The position numbers and the translations under genes are program-made. Positions 1-5,326 of a DNA stretch of 9,178 nucleotides are shown here, piece after piece. A model generated the notes under the pieces. The model had not been told where the DNA came from, ran no database searches, and worked only from the letters and a program-made list of their open reading frames with translations. Numbering within the stretch: the stretch's first letter is position 1; each line of letters starts with the position of its first letter. The DNA comes from Minisyncoccota bacterium (GTDB lineage Bacteria > Patescibacteriota > Minisyncoccia > Minisyncoccales > MHMH01). The DNA lies in NCBI GenBank assembly GCA_028694095.1, contig JAQUTZ010000011.1:4329-13506 (forward strand). Direction: 5' to 3'.

Positions 1-876
1 TGCATTTTCTTTATAGCCGATCTCCATGCCTTGACCGTTCCCCAAAAGCCGGATGAATTCCAAAAGCAAACCCTGAATACGGCGGTGGAGCTTCTGGCAG
101 CAGGCCTGGACCCGACAAAATGCATTATTTTCGTCCAATCCCAAATTAAAGAGCACGCCGAACTCTGCTGGCTGCTTAATACCGTCACTCCCCTGGGGGA
201 GTTGGAGAGAATGACCCAATATAAGGAGAAGTCAAAGCAGTTTAAAAAGAACATCAACGCCGGACTTTTGGATTACCCTGTCCTTCAGGCCGCCGATATC
301 CTCCTGTACCAAACAGAATCGGTGCCGGTAGGAAAAGACCAGCAGCAGCATTTAGAGCTGACCAAAAGCATAGCCAGAAAATTCAACCAAAGGTACGGGG
401 AAACATTCAAGGTTCCCGAAGCCCTGGTTCTTAAAATCGGAGCTAAAATAATGGCCCTTAACGACCCGAAAAAGAAAATGTCAAAATCTTCTCCGCAGGG
501 ATGCCTTTATCTCTTCGACGAACCGGAGGTAATTAAAAAGAAAATAATGTCGGCTGTAACCGACACCGGAAAAAAGATCAAATACGACCCGGTTAAAAAA
601 GCGGGCATTTCCAACCTGCTCACTATTTACTCTGTCTTCAGCGGCCAATCCATTCTGCAGCTGGAAAAGAAATTCGGCAATAAAGGCTATGCGGACTTAA
701 AAAAACAGCTGGCCGAGCTGCTAACCTTGAAACTGGAGCCGTACAGAAGGAAGAAAAAAGAGCTTCTTTCCAGAGAAGTCTACGTAAGAGAAATACTGGA
801 ACAAGGAAGGAAAAGGGCGGAATCCATAGCCCAATCAACCATGGCTCAGGTTAGAAAAGAAATGGGCCTGTTTTAA
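1..876 (+). CDS. trpS: Tryptophanyl-tRNA synthetase, 5'-truncated by the window edge
   Basis: This enzyme charges tRNA(Trp) with tryptophan in the cytoplasm (class Ic aminoacyl-tRNA synthetase). The reading frame is open from base 1, beginning CIFFIADLHALTVP, so the gene starts before the window. The TTG at position 31 is only an internal codon. About 291 residues are visible of a family length near 330, so the N-terminal HIGH-like nucleotide-binding segment is missing. Seen here are family blocks ELERMTQYKEKS, NAGLLDYPVLQAADILLY and VPVGKDQQQHLEL, which line the tryptophan/adenylate site, and the KMSKS loop at bases 475-489. The C-terminal helical region that contacts the tRNA anticodon follows, ending in MGLF-stop. 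The stop codon lies one base before the dgkA start codon, so the two genes are probably co-transcribed and translationally coupled. Identification is secure from motif order. Confidence 0.96.
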   Translation, partial: CIFFIADLHALTVPQKPDEFQKQTLNTAVELLAAGLDPTKCIIFVQSQIKEHAELCWLLNTVTPLGELERMTQYKEKSKQFKKNINAGLLDYPVLQAADILLYQTESVPVGKDQQQHLELTKSIARKFNQRYGETFKVPEALVLKIGAKIMALNDPKKKMSKSSPQGCLYLFDEPEVIKKKIMSAVTDTGKKIKYDPVKKAGISNLLTIYSVFSGQSILQLEKKFGNKGYADLKKQLAELLTLKLEPYRRKKKELLSREVYVREILEQGRKRAESIAQSTMAQVRKEMGLF

Positions 877-877
877 A

Positions 878-1240
878 ATGCTTATAGATTTTAAAAAATT
901 ATCCTCTTCATTGAAGTTCGCCTTAAGCGGACTAAAAGACATATTCAGAGAAGAAAACGCCTTTAAGCTTGAGCTTCTCCTGGGAATTATTGTGGCTGCG
1001 GCCGCTTTTTATTTTAATCTTTCCACGCTGGAAAAAGTGGCCGTTTTTATAGTAATATTCTTTGTTCTTTTCGCCGAATTGATAAACTCGGTGGTGGAAA
1101 GGATTATGGATGTTTACAGCCCGGAGTTTGATTCCAGGGTGAAAAAGATAAAGGACATTTGCTCAGCCATAGTCCTTTTAAGCTGTATAATGGCGGCAAT
1201 AGTCGGCATCTTTATCTTCATTGACAAGCTGCCGATTTAG
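878..1240 (+). CDS. dgkA: Diacylglycerol kinase / undecaprenol kinase family membrane protein
   Basis: This is a 120-residue integral membrane lipid kinase of the DgkA family. Such enzymes phosphorylate diacylglycerol or, in many Gram-positive-like lineages, undecaprenol, using ATP. Family signatures are present: ENAFKLE (residues 26-32), AELINSVVE (66-74, with the catalytic Glu at 67) and KDICSA (92-97). Three hydrophobic segments at about 34-48, 54-68 and 96-116 match the three-helix fold, and the length is normal for the family. The ATG sits one base after the trpS stop with no Shine-Dalgarno site, so translation probably depends on ribosomes finishing trpS. The substrate cannot be read from the sequence; recycling of the cell-wall lipid carrier is my preferred inference. 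The 3' end of the gene carries a promoter-like element for the next gene. Confidence 0.9.
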   Translation: MLIDFKKLSSSLKFALSGLKDIFREENAFKLELLLGIIVAAAAFYFNLSTLEKVAVFIVIFFVLFAELINSVVERIMDVYSPEFDSRVKKIKDICSAIVLLSCIMAAIVGIFIFIDKLPI

Positions 1241-1249
1241 CAATAAAGT
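1221..1249 (+). promoter_or_regulatory. Sigma70-type promoter for the HAD gene
   Basis: A perfect TTGACA (1221-1226) lies 17 bp before TAAAGT (1244-1249), which matches 4 of 6 bases of the -10 consensus. The -35 lies inside the last codons of dgkA. The predicted transcription start is near 1256, giving a leader of about 25 nt that contains the AAGGAGG ribosome binding site. The HAD gene could therefore be transcribed alone as well as by read-through from trpS-dgkA. This is a prediction from sequence only. Confidence 0.5.
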
Positions 1250-1267
1250 ACACTATTAAAACTGAAT

Positions 1268-1274
1268 AAGGAGG
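1268..1274 (+). promoter_or_regulatory. Strong Shine-Dalgarno site that fixes the GTG start of the HAD gene
   Basis: AAGGAGG is followed by a 6-nt gap and then GTG at 1281. This is the only clear, correctly spaced Shine-Dalgarno site before any of the complete genes in the window. It supports the GTG start, which also places the HAD motif I at its usual position a few residues from the N-terminus. Confidence 0.85.
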
Positions 1275-1280
1275 GAGCGA

Positions 1281-1748
1281 GTGATTATCGGATTCGATGT
1301 CGACGGAGTAATAGCTACAGCCCCTCTTGGGCTCCACAATCTATTAAGAAAGTTCCAGGGATTGTGGAATGTCATCCTTAAAAGCCCGATGGGTGCGCTG
1401 GTATACAGGCATTTCAGGTTTCCCGATAAAGACGTCAAGAACTTGATTTGCAGCCTTCATTCCAAGGGCCATACAATAATCATTATTACCTATGCCCTGG
1501 GAGACGGACAAAAGAAAGCAGTCGAATGGCTGAAAAAGAACGGCGTCCCGTTTGATAAAGCAACGGCCCCAAAAAGAGGAGAAAAACCCCTGGAATTCAA
1601 ATGCAGGGCCGTAGCAGAAGAGAACTGCGATTTCTTCGTAGAGGACCAGGATATTCTGGCCCAAGGAATTTCCGAAAAACTACAAAGGGTACAAGTAATC
1701 CATTACCGAAGCGTAGAGGATTTAAGCGCCCTAAAAGAACTAAGCTAA
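1281..1748 (+). CDS. Small HAD-superfamily hydrolase (putative phosphatase/nucleotidase)
   Basis: This is a 155-residue cytoplasmic protein with the four HAD motifs in order. Motif I is DVDGV (residues 6-10; D6 the expected nucleophile, D8 the acid/base). Motif II is IIIIT (T70). A motif III lysine is probably K107 in EFKC. Motif IV is FVEDQD (E121, D122, metal binding). The short cap suggests a capless or small-cap phosphatase, similar in scale to 5'(3')-deoxyribonucleotidase-like HAD proteins. The substrate is not predictable from sequence. Translation starts at GTG with a strong ribosome binding site. The last five codons (LKELS-stop) form one arm and the start of the loop of a terminator hairpin, and they overlap by 9 bp the 3' end of the oppositely oriented mutase gene. 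Confidence is high for the superfamily and low for any specific activity. Confidence 0.85.
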   Translation: MIIGFDVDGVIATAPLGLHNLLRKFQGLWNVILKSPMGALVYRHFRFPDKDVKNLICSLHSKGHTIIIITYALGDGQKKAVEWLKKNGVPFDKATAPKRGEKPLEFKCRAVAEENCDFFVEDQDILAQGISEKLQRVQVIHYRSVEDLSALKELS

Positions 1749-1778
1749 AATTAACTTGCTTAGTTCTTTTTTCTTTTG
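1733..1778. terminator. Palindromic terminator shared by the convergent HAD and mutase genes
   Basis: AAAAGAACTAAGC (1733-1745) is perfectly repeated in inverted form at 1758-1770, with a 12-nt loop (1746-1757). On the + strand the hairpin is followed by six T (1767-1772, partly inside the stem), then C and four more T, a good intrinsic terminator for the trpS-dgkA-HAD transcript. On the minus strand the T run is only four, within the stem, so termination of the mutase transcript should be weaker. Both arms are coding sequence: the left arm in the HAD gene, the right arm in the mutase gene. Confidence 0.85.
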
Positions 1779-3083
1779 CTCCATTATTTTCCTGTCTTTA
1801 GCTTCAACTACCAGCCTCAATAAAGGTTCTGTCTGAGAGGCTCTGGCGTTGAACCACCATTCCTTAAAATCTATTCTCAAGCCGTCGAGGCGGGAAATCT
1901 TCCCCTTTTTATACCTCCCCTCCAGTTTCTTTAAGACTCTGTCTTTGTCTTTAACCTCGAAATTAATTTCCCCGGAGTGGCTGTAAAGCGACACCTCTCC
2001 GACTATTTGCGACAAAGACTCTCCGTTACGAGCTATTTCTTTGAGCAGGGTGAAAAGCACAAATAGCGGCGCTTCGCAAAAATAGTGTTTTTTATGATAA
2101 TAGTGGCCGGAAAATTCGCCGGCAAAAGCTATGTTCTCTTTCCTCATTCTCGCTTTAATAAAAGCATGGCCGACTTTTCCCATTAAGGGAACTCCCCCTG
2201 ATTCCCTGATTATCTCCCTGACGGCGTTGCTTGAACGCAAATCGTAAAGAATCTTCCGCCCCGGATTGTCCCTGAGTATCGAACGGGCTGCTATGGCGGT
2301 TACCAAATCAGGAGGAACCATTCTCCCTTTTTCGTCGACGAAAATCACCCTATCCCCGTCTCCGTCAAAGGCCATCCCCAAATCGGCGCTTCTTTTTTTA
2401 ACTTCCTTTTTAAGGGCAGCCAGATTTTTCTCTATTAAAGGGTTGGGTGAATGGTTGGGAAACCTGCCGTCTAGTTTGGAAAACAAAGAATGCACCTTTC
2501 CAGGTAAATTCTTTTTAATGGAGGGAAGAAGAATAGCGGGAACGGCGTTGGCTGAATCTACAACCAAGGTTGCTTTCGGGAAATCGGCTTTATGGAAATC
2601 CTTGGTATTGAATTTAATATATTCCGGTAAAACATTTTTCTTTTTTATGCTGCCCCTCCTTTTCTCTTTAAATTTTCCTTTAGCGGCCAAATCCCTGATT
2701 TTCTTAAGCCCTGATTGCCCGCCAACGGGAACAGCGCCTTTTTTCACTATTTTTAAGCCGTTGTAGCCTGGCGGATTATGGGAAGCGGTAATGCTTACTC
2801 CCCCGTCAAAGCCATAGCGGGCGCAGGCCCAATACAAAAGAGGCGTGGGCGCCAGGCCGATATCCGTCACTGTGGCCCCTGAGTCGATTAATCCCAAAAC
2901 CAAGCCCCGGTGAATCTTCGGACTGGAAATCCGGTTGTCCCGGCCCACCACGATTTTAGGCCTGGCAACCCCCAGAAACTCCACCATTGCCCGGCCAATG
3001 AGGCGGGCTGCTTCTTCGTTAATTTGATCGGGATAAAGGCCCCTTATATCGTAAGACTTAAAAATAGATGGATTGATTTTCAT
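1740..3083 (-). CDS. Phosphomannomutase/phosphoglucomutase (alpha-D-phosphohexomutase family)
   Basis: This 447-residue cytoplasmic enzyme interconverts hexose 1- and 6-phosphates, feeding nucleotide-sugar synthesis for surface polysaccharide or glycolipid. Signatures appear in the expected order: an N-terminal FKSYDIRG (8-15), the phosphoserine loop TASHNP (99-104, catalytic S101), the magnesium loop DGDGDR (240-245), the sugar-binding loop GEFSGH (322-327) and the domain 4 phosphate loop RASQTEPLLR (414-423). The last loop has Gln where Asn is usual. Length is normal for bacterial PMM/PGM. Whether it prefers mannose or glucose phosphate (ManB/AlgC-like) cannot be decided. The ATG at 3083-3081 begins MKINPSIFKSYDIRG, as the family does. 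A TATAAT lies 8 nt upstream, implying a nearly leaderless mRNA. The AAGGAG one base before the ATG is too close to act as a normal ribosome site. The 3' end overlaps the HAD gene by 9 bp. Confidence 0.94.
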   Translation of the reverse strand: MKINPSIFKSYDIRGLYPDQINEEAARLIGRAMVEFLGVARPKIVVGRDNRISSPKIHRGLVLGLIDSGATVTDIGLAPTPLLYWACARYGFDGGVSITASHNPPGYNGLKIVKKGAVPVGGQSGLKKIRDLAAKGKFKEKRRGSIKKKNVLPEYIKFNTKDFHKADFPKATLVVDSANAVPAILLPSIKKNLPGKVHSLFSKLDGRFPNHSPNPLIEKNLAALKKEVKKRSADLGMAFDGDGDRVIFVDEKGRMVPPDLVTAIAARSILRDNPGRKILYDLRSSNAVREIIRESGGVPLMGKVGHAFIKARMRKENIAFAGEFSGHYYHKKHYFCEAPLFVLFTLLKEIARNGESLSQIVGEVSLYSHSGEINFEVKDKDRVLKKLEGRYKKGKISRLDGLRIDFKEWWFNARASQTEPLLRLVVEAKDRKIMEQKKKELSKLILA

Positions 3084-3091
3084 GCTCCTTC

Positions 3092-3119
3092 ATTATATCA
3101 TATTTATATAGGTTTTTAA
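3092..3119 (-). promoter_or_regulatory. Promoter of the mutase gene, predicted leaderless
   Basis: On the minus strand a perfect TATAAT (3097 to 3092) is preceded, after 16 bp, by TTAAAA (3119 to 3114; 4 of 6 against TTGACA). The start codon begins 8 nt after the -10, so the predicted transcript starts only about 2 nt before the ATG. Its -35 abuts the -35 of the divergent rpsF promoter. Confidence 0.65.
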
Positions 3120-3120
3120 C

Positions 3121-3149
3121 TTGACCAGGGCCTCTCTGCCTGCTACAAT
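3121..3149 (+). promoter_or_regulatory. Promoter of the rpsF-ssb-rpsR operon, predicted leaderless
   Basis: TTGACC (3121-3126), a 17-bp spacer and TACAAT (3144-3149) match the sigma70 consensus at 5 of 6 bases in each hexamer with ideal spacing. The rpsF ATG is at 3160, 10 nt after the -10, so transcription should begin about 3-5 nt before the start codon. There is no Shine-Dalgarno site. The TTG and ATG codons inside the promoter are in frame with rpsF but should not be in the mRNA. Confidence 0.8.
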
Positions 3150-3159
3150 GACAACGATT

Positions 3160-3552
3160 ATGAAAAACTACGAACTCACCTACTTAATTCCCTCGACTCT
3201 TGCCGAGGAAGAGCAAAAAAGAATATCCGAAGAAGTTTCCTCTTTAATCCAGGACAAAGGAGGAGTTTTGAAGGAAGGAGGAGTGCCGATAAAAAGGATA
3301 CTCCCCCAAGCGATAGACCGGCACGGAGAAATTCTTTCCGTTTCCATTAATTTCTATATCAACCCTGAAAAAACCCAGGAGATAGAGAAAGCCCTCAAGG
3401 AAAAAAAGGAAATACTCCGCTCCATGCTGGTAGTGAAAGAAGCGCTGTCGGCTCCTAAACCGATAAGAAAGAGAATCAAAGAAGAACCTCAAAAAAAGGT
3501 CGAATTAAAAGACATTGAGGATAAAATAAATGAAATCCTCAAAGAAGAATAA
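3160..3552 (+). CDS. rpsF: 30S ribosomal protein S6
   Basis: This 130-residue small-subunit protein binds the central domain of 16S rRNA together with S18, which is encoded two genes downstream. The N-terminus MKNYELTYLI is the family's first beta strand. It is followed by an alpha helix (about 14-32), the GGVLKEGGVPIKRILPQAI region (about 34-52) corresponding to the usual strand with Gly/Arg-Leu-Ala-Tyr-type residues, and strand YIN. A charged tail (about 98-130) is longer than the minimal S6 core. The start is ATG 3160 because this Met directly precedes the conserved S6 N-terminus. An in-frame extension back to 3121 would consist of promoter sequence. The stop is 6 nt before ssb, and the order rpsF-ssb-rpsR is the classic bacterial operon, which supports the identification. 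Confidence 0.93.
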   Translation: MKNYELTYLIPSTLAEEEQKRISEEVSSLIQDKGGVLKEGGVPIKRILPQAIDRHGEILSVSINFYINPEKTQEIEKALKEKKEILRSMLVVKEALSAPKPIRKRIKEEPQKKVELKDIEDKINEILKEE

Positions 3553-3558
3553 CCACAT

Positions 3559-3993
3559 ATGAATTTTAACAAGGTAATCATAGTCGGAAACTTAGCTTCC
3601 GATCCGGAAGCAAGAACAACCCCTTCTGGTCAGCAGGTCTGCAATTTCAGAGTTGCCACCAACAGGGTTTGGAAAGACAGGAATACCGGAGAACAGCAGA
3701 AGGAAACCGAGTTCCACACGGTAGTCGCCTGGGGAAAGCTGGCTGACATAGCTTCGAGATTTTTAACCAAGGGAGGGCTGGCCATGATAGAAGGGAGGCT
3801 GAGAACCAGGTCATGGCAGGATCAGACCGGAAATAAAAGGTTCAGGACCGAAATAGTGGCTGAAACTCTCCAGCTTGGACCCAAGGGAGTTAAATCGAGT
3901 TCAGGCGAAAGGCCGGCTACAGAAGAAAAAGACAACATTCCCGTCATTGAGGAGGGAAACGACGAGATAGACGTTAAAGATATACCTTTCTAA
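3559..3993 (+). CDS. ssb: Single-stranded DNA-binding protein
   Basis: This 144-residue protein coats single-stranded DNA in replication, repair and recombination, and recruits partner proteins through its C-terminal tip. An OB-fold domain covers roughly residues 1-108: the opening NKVIIVGNLASDPEAR, the FRVATNR strand, ETEFHTVVAWGKLADIA and KGGLAMIEGRLRTRSW. Tryptophans W58 and W86 are candidates for base stacking. A short acidic linker (109-137) leads to the tip DVKDIPF, the standard SSB interaction peptide. The tail is shorter than in E. coli (178 residues in all). The gene begins 6 nt after the rpsF stop and ends 4 nt before rpsR with no evident ribosome binding site, so translation is probably coupled within the operon. 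Confidence 0.96.
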   Translation: MNFNKVIIVGNLASDPEARTTPSGQQVCNFRVATNRVWKDRNTGEQQKETEFHTVVAWGKLADIASRFLTKGGLAMIEGRLRTRSWQDQTGNKRFRTEIVAETLQLGPKGVKSSSGERPATEEKDNIPVIEEGNDEIDVKDIPF

Positions 3994-3997
3994 AAAC

Positions 3998-4195
3998 ATG
4001 GATTGCTACTTTTGCAAGAAAAACATACAAGAAATAGACTTCAAAGAAACGGATATTCTCCGCCGCTTTATTTCCAGTCTGGGAAAGATAAGGCCAAGGA
4101 AAAAAACCGGGCTTTGCGCCAAGCACCAGAGAAAACTGTCCTCTGCGGTAAAGAGGGCCAGAAACCTGGGGCTGCTTTCTTCCACTAGAAAGTAA
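3998..4195 (+). CDS. rpsR: 30S ribosomal protein S18, compact form with putative zinc ligands
   Basis: This 65-residue small-subunit protein pairs with S6 on 16S rRNA. The core is unmistakable: IDFKETDILRRFISSLGKIRPR followed by KKTGLCAKHQRKLSSAVKRA. It is shorter than the 75-80 residues typical of S18 because the basic N-terminal extension is absent. It begins MDCYFCKK, giving Cys3, Cys6, Cys40 and His43. This is the pattern expected of the cysteine-containing (C+) S18 variant that may bind zinc. Zinc binding is an inference. The ATG is 4 nt after the ssb stop. A terminator hairpin starts directly after the stop codon, so no rplI (L9) gene follows as it does in many bacteria. Confidence 0.95.
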   Translation: MDCYFCKKNIQEIDFKETDILRRFISSLGKIRPRKKTGLCAKHQRKLSSAVKRARNLGLLSSTRK

Positions 4196-4278
4196 AAAAA
4201 TACACCCCACACCCTTTGGAATATTTACTGCCCCGAGAAGGAGCAGAAAAACCATCGAAAGGTGCGGGGTGTATTTTT
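4196..4278. terminator. Long-looped bidirectional terminator between rpsR and recA
   Basis: An 18-bp inverted repeat pairs 4196-4213 (AAAAATACACCCCACACC) with 4261-4278, with one non-Watson-Crick position. That position is A-C in the + transcript but G-U in the minus transcript. The minus (recA) side ends in seven T, the + (rpsR) side in five T followed by A. The hairpin therefore suits recA transcripts best but can serve both. The 47-nt loop contains a smaller hairpin: CTGCCCC (4228-4234) with GGAGCAG (4240-4246), one mismatch. Confidence 0.8.
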
Positions 4279-4285
4279 AAAAAAG

Positions 4286-5290
4286 CTATTGTTCTCTTAT
4301 TTCTTTATTTACAGCCGCTTCTATCTTTTTAACGACAGCGGGATTTTCTTTTAGAAACTTTTTGGCTCCCTCAACACCCTGGCCGATTTTTTGGTCTTCA
4401 AATTGGAACCAGCTGCCAGACTTTTTGATAATCTCTGTTTTCAGGGCCGTATTGAGAAGATCGCCCAGCCGGGAAATTCCCTCGTTGTAATATATGTCAA
4501 ATTCAGCGGTTTTAAAGGGAGCAGCCACTTTGTTTTTAACTATCTTCGCCCTCACTCTGGAGCCCACGATGCTTTCCCCCTGCTTGATTTGAGCTATCCT
4601 CCTTAAATCTATCCTGACAGAAGAATAGAACTTCAAGGCCAGCCCGCCGGGCGTGGTTTCAGGATTGCCGAACATAACTCCGATTTTCATCCTGGTTTGA
4701 TTCAAAAAAACAACGGAAGTCTTGGTTCTCGCAACTACGCTGGCTAGTTTCCTCAGAGCCTGAGACATAAGCCTTGCCTGCAGCCCTATATGCTGGTCCC
4801 CTATTTCTCCCGCTATTTCGGCCTTCGGTGTCAGGGCAGCTACAGAATCAATAACAATAACATCAAGCTCTCCCGACATAACCAAGGTTTCCACTATCTG
4901 AAGGGCTTGCTCTCCGGAATCGGGCTGGGATATTAAAAGGTCCTCAACGTTAACCCCTATCCTCTTGGCGTAATCGGGGTCCAAAGCATGCTCGGCGTCA
5001 ACGAAAGCAGCCACTCCGCTTCTCTTCTGGGCTTCAGCGCAAATGTGCAAGGCTAAGGTACTCTTGCCGGAGCTCTCCGGTCCGAATATCTCAATAACCC
5101 TTCCCCTAGGGACTCCTCCCACTCCCAAGGCCAGATTAAGGGAAATAGCTCCCGTTGGAATAACGTCAACGTCAACCGCCCGGACATCCCTGAGCTTCAT
5201 TATGGCTCCCTCTCCGAACCTTTGCTTAATTTCATCGACCGCCTCCTGGAGGTCTATTTTTTCTTTTTTGACTTCTTTTTTCTTGGGCAT
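4286..5290 (-). CDS. recA: Recombinase RecA
   Basis: This ATP-dependent recombinase forms filaments on single-stranded DNA, drives strand exchange and, where LexA exists, triggers its self-cleavage. The 334-residue length is typical. Seen in order are a Lys-rich N-terminus, the Walker A loop GPESSGKS (70-77), the catalytic glutamate E100 in FVDAEHALD, Walker B VIVIDS (144-149), DNA-binding loop L1 around AEIAGEIGDQH (157-167), loop L2 spanning NQTRMKIGVMFGNPETTPGG (197-216), and the C-terminal domain around SGSWF. All key residues are intact. ATG 5290 follows TATAAT by 8 nt with no Shine-Dalgarno site, predicting a leaderless mRNA. Its promoter overlaps the end of ftsK, which lies only 20 bp upstream. 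I see no LexA operator resembling the E. coli or B. subtilis SOS box there, so DNA-damage control is not evident. Confidence 0.97.
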   Translation of the reverse strand: MPKKKEVKKEKIDLQEAVDEIKQRFGEGAIMKLRDVRAVDVDVIPTGAISLNLALGVGGVPRGRVIEIFGPESSGKSTLALHICAEAQKRSGVAAFVDAEHALDPDYAKRIGVNVEDLLISQPDSGEQALQIVETLVMSGELDVIVIDSVAALTPKAEIAGEIGDQHIGLQARLMSQALRKLASVVARTKTSVVFLNQTRMKIGVMFGNPETTPGGLALKFYSSVRIDLRRIAQIKQGESIVGSRVRAKIVKNKVAAPFKTAEFDIYYNEGISRLGDLLNTALKTEIIKKSGSWFQFEDQKIGQGVEGAKKFLKENPAVVKKIEAAVNKEIREQ

Positions 5291-5298
5291 ATTCGTTG

Positions 5299-5326
5299 AT
5301 TATATCACAGTTATATCTTCTGCCAA
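5299..5326 (-). promoter_or_regulatory. Promoter of recA, predicted leaderless
   Basis: On the minus strand TTGGCA (5326 to 5321; 5 of 6 against TTGACA), a 16-bp spacer and a perfect TATAAT (5304 to 5299) lie just before recA. The ATG starts 8 nt after the -10, placing the predicted transcription start within 1-2 nt of it. The -35 lies within the final codons of ftsK, so recA has its own promoter even if it is also read from ftsK. Confidence 0.75.

Noticed and set aside
1..33. A TTG start for trpS at position 31
   Set aside because: The frame is open to base 1 and the residues before it (FIADLHA) belong to the conserved TrpRS sequence, so the gene is simply cut by the window edge.
2266..2766. 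Long open frame on the + strand opposite the mutase gene, and similar antisense frames opposite ftsK, recA and rpoC
   Set aside because: They have no recognisable domains and no start signals, and they lie fully inside strongly conserved genes on the other strand; they are shadows of coding bias.
3121..3159. A 13-residue N-terminal extension of S6 from the TTG at 3121 or the ATG at 3148
   Set aside because: The TTG is the -35 hexamer (TTGACC) and the ATG at 3148 overlaps the -10 (TACAAT). Both precede the predicted transcription start, and S6 homology begins at the Met at 3160.
5291..5326. An SOS (LexA) operator at the recA promoter
   Set aside because: I found neither the E. coli CTG-N10-CAG type nor the B. 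subtilis CGAAC-N4-GTTCG type sequence in the short region around the promoter.
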